From an uncultured Kiritimatiellota bacterium (GTDB lineage Bacteria; Verrucomicrobiota; Kiritimatiellia; RFP12; UBA1067), in NCBI GenBank assembly GCA_934667295.1, contig CAKULR010000050.1:1-9912 (forward strand): a stretch of 9,912 bases of DNA, in the 5' to 3' direction. Position 1 is the first letter of the stretch. Every line of letters begins with the position of its first letter. Positions 1 to 5,276 of this stretch are shown here, piece by piece. The notes beneath the pieces were generated by a model. It saw nothing but the letters and a program-made list of their open reading frames with translations, searched no databases and was not told where the DNA came from. The translations under genes were made by a program, and so were the position numbers.

Positions 1-55
1 CCGGTGGAGTGTGCGGCGTGGCTGGGTGGGGAGGGTGCGTGATGGAGGTGGGGTG

Positions 56-109
56 GGGGCGTGCGGACGCCACGCGCCGAGGCGGCGCGGGTACATTGCG
101 CTCCGGGCC
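56..109 (+). repeat. Interspersed repeat A, copy 1
   Basis: This 54-bp stretch matches 3091-3144 in the same orientation at 51 of 54 positions by eye; the differences are at 63, 64 and 102. Inside it CGCGCCG (73-79) and CGGCGCG (83-89) form a perfect 7-bp stem with a 3-nt loop. No protein is evident in it. It is probably part of a dispersed, REP-like intergenic repeat family, but only two copies are visible here, so family size is unknown. Confidence 0.8.
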
Positions 110-130
110 GATGCGGGTGGGGATCTCGGT

Positions 131-144
131 CGCGCAGGAGCGCG
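131..144 (+). repeat. Small hairpin between repeats A and B
   Basis: CGCGC (131-135) and GCGCG (140-144) form a 5-bp stem with loop AGGA. It lies between repeat A copy 1 and hairpin B copy 1 and may be part of one composite element spanning about 56-187. There is no T-run after it, so it is not a terminator. No counterpart was found near the second copies of A and B. Confidence 0.35.
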
Positions 145-161
145 CCCCTCCCTGGTCCGGT

Positions 162-187
162 GGCCGCAATAAATTGCGGCCCTCCCG
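162..187 (+). repeat. Palindromic repeat B, copy 1
   Basis: GGCCGCAA (162-169) and TTGCGGCC (174-181) form a perfect 8-bp stem with loop TAAA, followed by CTCCCG. The same 26-bp element is at 3040-3065 in the same orientation with 23 of 26 identities. The three differences lie in the loop or the loop-closing pair, where A:T becomes G:T, so pairing is kept. Copy 1 lies downstream of repeat A, whereas copy 2 lies upstream of it. This looks like a REP-type palindromic intergenic element. Confidence 0.75.
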
Positions 188-252
188 GCGTACGTCCTAT
201 GGGGACGAGAGTGAGATTGCTGGATATTGGGCAACACAGGTGGTAGGAAAAA

Positions 253-261
253 TGATAGACT
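253..261 (+). promoter_or_regulatory. Weak extended -10-like site
   Basis: TGATAGACT resembles the TGCTATACT element found before the other genes of this window, with two mismatches, and the following bases (AGCA) also match those after the -10 of the small basic protein gene (AGCA). No -35 hexamer is evident at the right distance. If it is used for the gene at 782 the leader would be about 515 nt. It is offered only as a candidate. Confidence 0.2.
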
Positions 262-272
262 AGCAGGGAAAT

Positions 273-302
273 CGTTGGAGGAATCCGTGCGCTCTTCCAA
301 CG
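273..302 (+). repeat. Inverted repeat, 10-bp stem
   Basis: CGTTGGAGGA (273-282) pairs with TCTTCCAACG (293-302) with a single G:T pair and a 10-nt loop. Neither strand shows a T-run after the stem, so a rho-independent terminator is unlikely. It could be a protein-binding site or an RNA hairpin if the region is transcribed. It is the first of several dyads in the gene-free stretch before the secreted-protein gene. Confidence 0.5.
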
Positions 303-310
303 TCGCACGA

Positions 311-362
311 ACGGAAGGTGTCTTTGTGAGAGGTATCTTGTGAGAGATATCTAGAGGTATCT
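311..362 (+). repeat. Short 14-bp tandem direct repeats
   Basis: Two adjacent 14-bp units, TGTGAGAGGTATCT (325-338) and TGTGAGAGATATCT (339-352), differ at one base. A 10-base partial unit, AGAGGTATCT, follows at 353-362, and a degenerate unit ending in AGGTGTCT precedes (to 323). The second unit contains the 8-bp palindrome AGATATCT. The 14-bp spacing and the non-coding position suggest either slippage-derived sequence or direct-repeat operator sites. No regulator can be named. Confidence 0.6.
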
Positions 363-391
363 TTCGTGCAAGCGGAACGGATCTTTGACTT

Positions 392-418
392 CGGTTGACG
401 GCACGTCTGCGTCAACCG
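392..418 (+). repeat. Perfect 9-bp inverted repeat
   Basis: CGGTTGACG (392-400) is the exact reverse complement of CGTCAACCG (410-418), with a 9-nt spacer. No T-run follows, so it is not a classical terminator. The half-site spacing of about 18 bp, near two helical turns, fits a dimeric regulator's operator. A hairpin in a long leader RNA is equally possible. Confidence 0.55.
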
Positions 419-562
419 CCGGCCCGACCCGTGGGCGCGGCATCCTGCTGCGTTGGACGGGAAAGGGCGGAACCTCCGGGAGGGCTGCGCCGTTGCGCGC
501 GGACGGAACGGAGGGGTCTGGGAGTCCCGCAAGGCCCCAGGTACGTACGCAACAGCGTATGA
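419..562. other. GC-rich stretch without a recognisable gene
   Basis: No start with a convincing ribosome-binding site and no protein family was recognised on either strand. It holds small self-complementary pieces, such as CCTCC/GGAGG around 473-483 and GCGC/GCGC at 487-498. I compared it by eye with RNase P RNA, tmRNA, SRP RNA and common riboswitch cores and saw no match. It may belong to a long 5' leader or be an unrecognised RNA. Confidence 0.3.
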
Positions 563-607
563 CGCTTTAAGAGAAACTTCGCCAAAGTTGACAATTGTTG
601 TAAAGCG
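563..607 (+). promoter_or_regulatory. Nested dyads around a TTGACA box
   Basis: CGCTTTA (563-569) and TAAAGCG (601-607) are a perfect 7-bp inverted repeat. Inside them AACTT (575-579) pairs with AAGTT (585-589), and ACAATTGT (591-598) is itself a palindrome. A consensus -35 hexamer, TTGACA, is at 588-593; 17 bp downstream is TGCGAT (611-616), a poor -10 with three of six matches. This may be the promoter and operator of the gene at 782, with transcription starting near 622, but the -10 is too weak to be sure. Confidence 0.35.
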
Positions 608-639
608 GAATGCGATGGTCGCGCTGCGTGGTATCCACG

Positions 640-760
640 TGGCGTGTTTCGTCTTTCATGTTTTACAACGGGCGTTTGGCGATGCCTCTCTTAAGACGTG
701 GTGATCTGAAACACGCCATTCTTCTTTTCCGTGCGGGGGCTGGCGTGAAACGGTGCGCGG
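640..760 (+). promoter_or_regulatory. Structured leader upstream of the secreted-protein gene
   Basis: TGGCGTGTTTC (640-650) is the exact reverse complement of GAAACACGCCA (708-718). GTCTT (651-655) with AAGAC (693-697) can stack inside it. The segment CACGCC (712-717) can instead pair with GGCGTG (742-747), so two exclusive folds are possible. CCGTGC (729-734) can also pair with GCGCGG (755-760). The last stem ends 21 nt before the start codon. The layout resembles a cis-regulatory leader, but it matches no riboswitch class that I recognise. No T-run is present, so any control would more likely act on translation or RNA stability. Confidence 0.35.
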
Positions 761-781
761 AAAAGGGAAAGGGTAAAGCCC

Positions 782-2956
782 ATGCGAAGATTGATTCTTG
801 CCGTCGGGGCGGCTTTCGTAATGATGGTTCCCGCCGACACGTTGACGTGGAAGGGTGGCACGAGCGGGGGACTTTCCGATTCGGCGAACTGGACGAGCGA
901 CGGTTCGCATGTGTCGCCGCAGCCGGGCGATACGTTGAAGTTCACGGGTGCGACCACGCTTGCCGCCGAGACCTTCGACCTGGGTAGCGAGGGCGTGACC
1001 ATCGAGAACGGTGCCGCCGTCACGTCGAATGTCAAGTTTACGGGATCGGGCGTTCTCTCCAAGACGGGAAAGGGTACGTTGACCCTGAAGGTCGCAAGTA
1101 CGCATACGGGTGGCACGACGGTCTCGGACGGCCGTGTCATATTCGATGTCGAGGGCGCGCTCGGTACGGGAACGGCCACCCTTGCGCGCGGTGCGGGCCG
1201 CACGCCCAATCTCCTCATTCAAACCAACAACAAGGTCTTCGCAAACCCGGTCAAGATTACGGGGCCCTATGATTCCTCGTTGTCCGGCTCTGTCACGGCG
1301 GACTTGACGCTCAACAACAATCCAAGGCTGATGGGGGCGATTGAAAGCGAAGGCTCTTTTCGAATCTTCAACGTCTATGCGTGGAACGGCATCTATGCGA
1401 AAGGCAATCCGATCCTGTGCCCGGTGACGGTGACAGGGGGCGGTACGCTTTACGCCGATGGCGGGTCCGGCGACAATTGTGCGAACTGGCTCGCGAACGT
1501 GCAGAACTGTTCGGTCGTGAAGAAGAACGACAAGGGCGGACTCTACTTTGCCGACGGCTATCGCAACGAGACGCCGGATGCGGTCATCACGAACCAAACG
1601 GGTGACGTCGTCGTCTTCAAGGAAGGCAGTTTCTTTGCGGGACGCGAAGTGGTGTTGAAGGGAACCAAGACGACGCTCGTATTCGAGGGAATGCGGTGCC
1701 TGGGCGATGCGACCGTCGTGAAGCTCCTGGACGGCGCCCAGGTCAAGGCGGACCGTTTCGTGTGCGTGGGCCGCCTCTTCATCGGCGAGCAGGAACTCTC
1801 GGCGGGCATCTATGGGGTGGGCGACCTCCCCGGTACATTCAGCGGCGCGGGGGTGATCTGCGTGGGACCGGTTGCAGAGTCCGTGTCGACCTGGAGAGGC
1901 GGGAGCCTGGGGGACTGGACGGTCGAGGCGAACTGGGACAATGGCGTTCCGACCAACGGCCAGGTTGCGGTCTTCAACTCCGCGACGGTCGTGAATGCGG
2001 GCACGGTGGACATCGGACCGGACGGTTTGACCGTCTTCTGCGGGGAGACGGTACGCATCGCCACCAACGCGACGTTCACGGGCGTCGGCAGACTGACGAA
2101 GGGCGGGACCGGCATCCTCCGTTTCGAGAACTGGTTTGCGCCCAACACCTATGCGGGCGGAACGGAACTGCTGGGTGGGGCGCTCTACTTGGATGGCACG
2201 GGCGGTAGCATCAGCAGGGGGGCGCGGCTCGGTCCGGGGCCTCTCGTGATGCGGCGGACGGCGGGCGTGGCGTGCTACCTTTGGCTTCAGATCTGCGTGA
2301 AGATGACGAATGCGGTGACGGTCCTCGGCCCGTACACGGACGGCCTCCAGACCTTCCGCCTCAACAACGACGCGCAGTTGACCGGGCCGATTACGGCGGA
2401 GGACGACATCCGCATCGTCAACGAATGGGCGAACCAGATCGAATCGGGGAGTCCGATCCGCGACATCGACGCGCACGGCCACACGGTCCATGTCGTGAGC
2501 GGGAACCACCAGTCGACGTCCACGTTCGACGGTATGGTCGATGCATCGCTTGAGAAGGGCGCCAACTGTTCCCGCCTCTACACGGCCGGGCATTTCGTCG
2601 ATCCCGGCGCGTCGTACACGATTCTCGGCGGCACCAACTACGTGTCCGCTGCCGCGACCATCGCCTGCACGAACATCGTCGTGAGCAATGTCGCCTACAA
2701 CGCTACGCTTCAGCTGAACGCCGCCTCCAACCTGAGTCCGGCGGCGAAGGTGAGCCTGTGGAAGGGCGGGAAGCTGCAGGTGACGGGTAGCGTCAGGTGT
2801 TCGATCGCCGAATTGTGGGTCGAGGGCGTGAAGCAGCCCTGCGGGATCTATTCCGGGGATGGGGTCCCAAGCGGCGCGACGTGTACGGCTGCGAGCTTCA
2901 CGGGCACGGGCCGGGTCCAGGTCGGCACGCCGGGCACGTGCGTGATCCTGCGGTGA
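782..2956 (+). CDS. Secreted two-module autotransporter-associated beta-strand repeat protein
   Basis: This is a 724-residue protein probably exported to the cell surface or medium; its function is unknown. Residues 1-19 look like a Sec signal peptide (MRR, a hydrophobic core, cleavage near VPA). Two related modules follow, about 22-362 and 369-715. Each opens with a TW.GG/STWRGG strand and a conserved NW, then has a passenger-associated repeat of the form K.G.G.L...TY.GGT..L.GG (about 84-122 and 429-471), then an LNN..L.G.I segment (177-188, 527-538). Each closes with GIY..GD.P....F.G.G (342-357, 689-710). This is the beta-helix-forming repeat family of autotransporter passengers, but there is no C-terminal barrel, sorting signal or membrane anchor. 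It has 15 cysteines, many for a surface protein. The start at 782 follows a purine-rich AAAGGGAAAGGG. Codon use is visibly less GC-biased than in ilvD or lepA. Fold assignment is fairly sure; role is not. Confidence 0.85.
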   Translation: MRRLILAVGAAFVMMVPADTLTWKGGTSGGLSDSANWTSDGSHVSPQPGDTLKFTGATTLAAETFDLGSEGVTIENGAAVTSNVKFTGSGVLSKTGKGTLTLKVASTHTGGTTVSDGRVIFDVEGALGTGTATLARGAGRTPNLLIQTNNKVFANPVKITGPYDSSLSGSVTADLTLNNNPRLMGAIESEGSFRIFNVYAWNGIYAKGNPILCPVTVTGGGTLYADGGSGDNCANWLANVQNCSVVKKNDKGGLYFADGYRNETPDAVITNQTGDVVVFKEGSFFAGREVVLKGTKTTLVFEGMRCLGDATVVKLLDGAQVKADRFVCVGRLFIGEQELSAGIYGVGDLPGTFSGAGVICVGPVAESVSTWRGGSLGDWTVEANWDNGVPTNGQVAVFNSATVVNAGTVDIGPDGLTVFCGETVRIATNATFTGVGRLTKGGTGILRFENWFAPNTYAGGTELLGGALYLDGTGGSISRGARLGPGPLVMRRTAGVACYLWLQICVKMTNAVTVLGPYTDGLQTFRLNNDAQLTGPITAEDDIRIVNEWANQIESGSPIRDIDAHGHTVHVVSGNHQSTSTFDGMVDASLEKGANCSRLYTAGHFVDPGASYTILGGTNYVSAAATIACTNIVVSNVAYNATLQLNAASNLSPAAKVSLWKGGKLQVTGSVRCSIAELWVEGVKQPCGIYSGDGVPSGATCTAASFTGTGRVQVGTPGTCVILR

Positions 2957-3039
2957 AGTCCCCGTATCCGCCGTAATCGTTTGAATGAGATTACGATGCG
3001 GAAAAATCTTGGGCGTTGGGTGTTCTGTACAGGGGAGGG

Positions 3040-3065
3040 GGCCGCAGCAAGTTGCGGCCCTCCCG
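3040..3065 (+). repeat. Palindromic repeat B, copy 2
   Basis: This is the second copy of the 26-bp element at 162-187. GGGCCGCA (3039-3046) pairs with TGCGGCCC (3053-3060), and further G-rich bases from 3033 can extend the stem to CTCCC with a bulge. It begins 83 bp after the stop codon of the secreted-protein gene and could slow or stop transcription, but GTTGGGG follows instead of a T-run, so it is better read as a repeat element. Confidence 0.75.
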
Positions 3066-3090
3066 TTGGGGTAGGTGTACGCTGGGTGTC

Positions 3091-3144
3091 GGGGCGTTTG
3101 GACGCCACGCGCCGAGGCGGCGCGGGTACATTGCGCGCCGGGCC
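3091..3144 (+). repeat. Interspersed repeat A, copy 2
   Basis: This is the second copy of the 54-bp element at 56-109, in direct orientation, with differences at 3098, 3099 and 3137. The 7-bp stem (3108-3114 with 3118-3124) is fully conserved. Together with copy 1 it brackets the secreted-protein gene at a distance of about 3.0 kb. Confidence 0.8.
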
Positions 3145-3154
3145 CCTAGGAGCC

Positions 3155-3203
3155 AACACCTGAAACCTAACCCCTAACACCTGAAACCTAACACCTAAAA
3201 CCT
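3155..3203 (+). repeat. Seven tandem copies of a 7-bp unit
   Basis: The 49 bases divide exactly into seven heptamers, in order: AACACCT, GAAACCT, AACCCCT, AACACCT, GAAACCT, AACACCT, AAAACCT. All end in CCT, and the consensus is AACACCT. The array is telomere-like in appearance but internal, non-coding, and ends 8 bp before the extended -10 of ilvD, so the expected -35 position lies inside it. Strand-slippage expansion is the likely origin. Confidence 0.85.
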
Positions 3204-3210
3204 ACAATTG

Positions 3211-3219
3211 TGCTATACT
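3211..3219 (+). promoter_or_regulatory. Extended -10 promoter of ilvD
   Basis: TGCTATACT contains the extended TGn and a five-of-six -10 hexamer (TATACT, 3214-3219). No good -35 is visible because that position falls in the heptamer array, as expected for an extended -10 promoter. The palindrome ACAATTGT (3204-3211) abuts it. The predicted start near 3226 gives a leader of about 40 nt. Confidence 0.65.
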
Positions 3220-3264
3220 GTGCGGACGGATTTCGGGAAAGAAAAGCGAGAAGGAGTCTGGAAG

Positions 3265-4944
3265 ATGAAGCGGAAGATGATTTCGGATCAGGTGAAGGCC
3301 GGCAACGAGCGCGCGCCGCACCGGTCGCTGCTGTTCGCGACGGGGTTGACGCGCGCGGACATGAAGAAGCCGTTCATCGGTATCTGCAACAGCTACGAGA
3401 GCTTCGTGCCGGGACACTGCCACCTGAACAAGGTGGGCGAATGGATCAGGCAGTGCGTGATCGAGGCGGGCGGCGTGCCGATGGAGTTCAACACGATCGC
3501 CGTCTGCGACGGCATCGCGATGGCGCACGCGGGCATGAAGTACTCCCTGCCGAGCCGCGAGCTGATCGCGGACAGCGTGGAGACCGTCGCGCGCGCGCAC
3601 TGCTTCGACGCGCTCATCTGCGTGCCGAACTGCGACAAGATCGTGCCCGGCATGCTCATCGGCGCGCTGCGCGTGAACATCCCCACCGTCTTCGCCTCGG
3701 GCGGCCCGATGGCGCCCGGCCGGCATCCGGAGACGGGGGCGGACACCGACCTCAACTCGGTCTTCGAGGCCGTGGGCGCCGAGAACGTGGGCAAGATCAC
3801 GCAGAGGGAGCTGGAGGCCGTGGAGGAGACGAGCTGCCCGGGCTGCGGCTCGTGCAGCGGGATGTTCACGGCGAACTCGATGAACTGCCTCTACGAGGCG
3901 CTGGGCATGGCGCTCCCCGGGAACGGGACGATCCTCGCGGTCGATCCGCGCCGGAAGGAGCTCTACCGCCAGGCCGCGTTCCGCGCGGTGGCGCTCGCGA
4001 AGGCGGGCGGGCCGTGTCCGCGCGACCTCGTCACGCAGGCGAGCCTCGACAACGCCCTCACGCTCGACATGGCGATGGGCGGCTCCACGAACACGGTCCT
4101 CCACACGCTCGCGATCGCGCGCGAGGCGGGCGTCGACTACTCGCTCGAACGGATGAACGAGATCTCGGCCCGCACGCCCTACATCTGCAAGCTCGCGCCG
4201 TCGGGGCACTACCACGTGAGCGACCTCGACCGCGCGGGCGGCGTCATGGCGATCCTGAAGCGCCTCCCGAAGAAGCTCCTCAACCTCAGGGTGAAGACCG
4301 TTTCGGGGAAGACGCTCGGCGCGCAGGTCGCGGCGGCGAAGATCGCGGACGACGACGTGATCCGCACGCTCGCGAACGCCTACTCGGCGGACGGCGGCCT
4401 CGCCGTCCTCTGGGGCAACCTCGCCGAGCGCGGCGCCGTCGTGAAGAAGGGGGGCGTGGCGCCCTCCATGATGACGTTCACGGGCAGGGCGATCTGCTTC
4501 GACAGCCAGGAGGAGGCCTGCGCGGGCATCCTCGGCGGCAAGGTGAAGCCGGGGCACGTCGTCGTGATCCGCTACGAGGGGCCGAAGGGCGGGCCGGGCA
4601 TGCAGGAGATGCTGGCGCCCACGAGCTACATCATCGGCGCGGGGCTCGGCGAGAGCGTGGCGCTCATCACCGACGGGCGCTTCAGCGGCGCGACGCACGG
4701 CGCGTGCGTGGGGCACGTCTCGCCCGAGGCGGCCGAGGGCGGGCTCATCGGCCTCCTGAAGGACGGCGACGAGATCACGATCGACATCCCGAAGCGCGCG
4801 ATCTCCGCGAAGCTGGCGAAGTCCGAAATCGCGAAGCGCCGCAAGGCCCTCAAGCCCTGGACGCCCCGCATCAAGGGCGGCTGGCTGGAACGCTACGCCA
4901 CGTTCGTGGGCAACGCCTCGACGGGCGCGTCGCTCAAAAAATAA
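3265..4944 (+). CDS. ilvD: Dihydroxy-acid dehydratase
   Basis: This 559-residue enzyme dehydrates 2,3-dihydroxy-isovalerate and 2,3-dihydroxy-3-methylvalerate to 2-keto acids, the third common step of valine, leucine and isoleucine synthesis, in the cytoplasm. The IlvD/Edd family is clear throughout. Visible features are VPGHCHL (48-54), FNTIAVCDGIAM (75-86, with metal-site Asp82), NCDK (122-125), CPGCGSCSGMFTANSMNC (191-208), TLDMAMGGSTNT (266-277), RYEGPKGGPGMQEM (436-449) and DGRFSG (470-475, with the likely catalytic Ser474). Cys123 and Cys197 are the expected iron-sulfur ligands. The position that is Cys in plant-type [2Fe-2S] enzymes is Gly50 here, so the cluster type is open. ATG 3265 is chosen because AAGGAG lies 8 bp upstream; the in-frame TTG at 3208 would overlap the promoter. 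It stands alone, without other ilv genes in view. The length fits the shorter bacterial/archaeal members. Confidence 0.97.
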   Translation: MKRKMISDQVKAGNERAPHRSLLFATGLTRADMKKPFIGICNSYESFVPGHCHLNKVGEWIRQCVIEAGGVPMEFNTIAVCDGIAMAHAGMKYSLPSRELIADSVETVARAHCFDALICVPNCDKIVPGMLIGALRVNIPTVFASGGPMAPGRHPETGADTDLNSVFEAVGAENVGKITQRELEAVEETSCPGCGSCSGMFTANSMNCLYEALGMALPGNGTILAVDPRRKELYRQAAFRAVALAKAGGPCPRDLVTQASLDNALTLDMAMGGSTNTVLHTLAIAREAGVDYSLERMNEISARTPYICKLAPSGHYHVSDLDRAGGVMAILKRLPKKLLNLRVKTVSGKTLGAQVAAAKIADDDVIRTLANAYSADGGLAVLWGNLAERGAVVKKGGVAPSMMTFTGRAICFDSQEEACAGILGGKVKPGHVVVIRYEGPKGGPGMQEMLAPTSYIIGAGLGESVALITDGRFSGATHGACVGHVSPEAAEGGLIGLLKDGDEITIDIPKRAISAKLAKSEIAKRRKALKPWTPRIKGGWLERYATFVGNASTGASLKK

Positions 4945-4979
4945 AATCGGATAAGCCCATTCCCTTTTCGGGGGGGATA

Positions 4980-4988
4980 TGCTATACT
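4980..4988 (+). promoter_or_regulatory. Extended -10 promoter of the small basic protein gene
   Basis: TGCTATACT is identical to the element before ilvD. The best -35, TTCCCT (4960-4965), is poor at a 17-bp spacing. A weak stem (4959-4964 with 4973-4978) overlaps the promoter; it has no T-run, so no clear terminator for ilvD was found in this 76-bp gap. The predicted leader is about 26 nt. Confidence 0.65.
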
Positions 4989-5020
4989 AGCAACTCAATT
5001 TTCGAACAGGAGAAGAAGAA

Positions 5021-5176
5021 ATGAGTCAGCATCGTAGTCTCAAGGGATCTGGAAAGATCACGTCCAAGCGCAACGTCCTCAAGCGTTTCGAGCGCGTCAA
5101 CCTCCTCCAGGCCCGTGGCCAGTGGAAGGAAGGCGACCGCGGTCTGGGTCTGCGCAAGACCAAGCCCGAGGCGTAA
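5021..5176 (+). CDS. Small basic protein of the Chlamydiae/Verrucomicrobia family
   Basis: This 51-residue, Lys/Arg-rich protein has no Cys, no signal peptide and no membrane segment. It contains HRSLKGSGK (4-12), KRNVLKRFERV (16-26) and WKEGDR (35-40), and ends in KTKPEA. I recognise this pattern as the small basic protein family of Verrucomicrobia and Chlamydiae (TIGR04137 from memory). The family has been thought to associate with rRNA or ribosomes, but its function is not established. AGGAG (5008-5012) lies 8 nt before the ATG. It has its own promoter at 4980 and is followed by a strong terminator, so it is a single-gene unit. Its gap to lepA, a ribosome-acting GTPase, is about 100 bp. 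Codon use fits its neighbours. Confidence 0.9.
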   Translation: MSQHRSLKGSGKITSKRNVLKRFERVNLLQARGQWKEGDRGLGLRKTKPEA

Positions 5177-5190
5177 AGGCCGATTGCCCT

Positions 5191-5216
5191 GCTGGGCGCG
5201 CGGAGGCGCGCCGAGC
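5191..5216 (+). other. GC-rich hairpin after the small basic protein gene
   Basis: GGCGCGC (5195-5201) pairs with GCGCGCC (5206-5212), with loop GGAG. Three more pairs (5191-5193 with 5214-5216) extend it past one G:G mismatch. It begins 15 nt after the stop codon and lies just before the true terminator. It has no T-run and may protect the short mRNA 3' end or assist termination. Confidence 0.5.
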
Positions 5217-5218
5217 TG

Positions 5219-5256
5219 AAAATGCCGCCGGACACGTTGTCTGGCGGCGTTTTTTT
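5219..5256 (+). terminator. Rho-independent terminator of the small basic protein gene
   Basis: GCCGCCGGACA (5224-5234) pairs with TGTCTGGCGGC (5238-5248) with one G:T pair and a 3-nt loop, followed by seven T residues (5250-5256). The preceding AAAA can pair with the T-run, which gives some activity on the minus strand too. The lepA promoter overlaps it. Confidence 0.92.
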
Positions 5257-5264
5257 GCTATACT
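5237..5264 (+). promoter_or_regulatory. lepA-lepB promoter nested in the terminator
   Basis: TGCTATACT (5256-5264) shares its first T with the terminator T-run. A -35 candidate, TTGTCT (5237-5242, four of six), lies in the loop and 3' arm of the terminator hairpin at a 16-bp spacing. Transcription would start about 7 nt after the -10, near 5271, only some 6 nt before the lepA ATG. Confidence 0.65.
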
Positions 5265-5276
5265 TCATCCTTGCCT

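Noticed and set aside
9..263. 84-codon frame at the window start
   Set aside because: It runs through repeat A and palindrome B, has no ribosome-binding site and matches no protein family.
273..418. CRISPR array
   Set aside because: Units are 14 bp and directly adjacent, without spacers of regular length; no cas gene is in view.
656..2593. 645-codon open frame on the minus strand across the secreted-protein gene
   Set aside because: Its translation is Arg/His/Asp-rich low-complexity with no domain. High GC at third positions of the plus-strand gene removes stops on the opposite strand.
3033..3065. Hairpin after the secreted-protein gene as a rho-independent terminator
   Set aside because: It is followed by GTTGGGG with no T-run, and the same sequence occurs at 162-187 away from any gene end.
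3208..3264. N-terminal extension of ilvD from TTG at 3208
   Set aside because: It would overlap the -10 element and lacks a ribosome-binding site. ATG 3265 has AAGGAG at the right distance and fits family N-termini.
3202..4716. 504-codon minus-strand frame opposite ilvD
   Set aside because: It is an antisense shadow; the plus strand encodes full-length, motif-complete IlvD.
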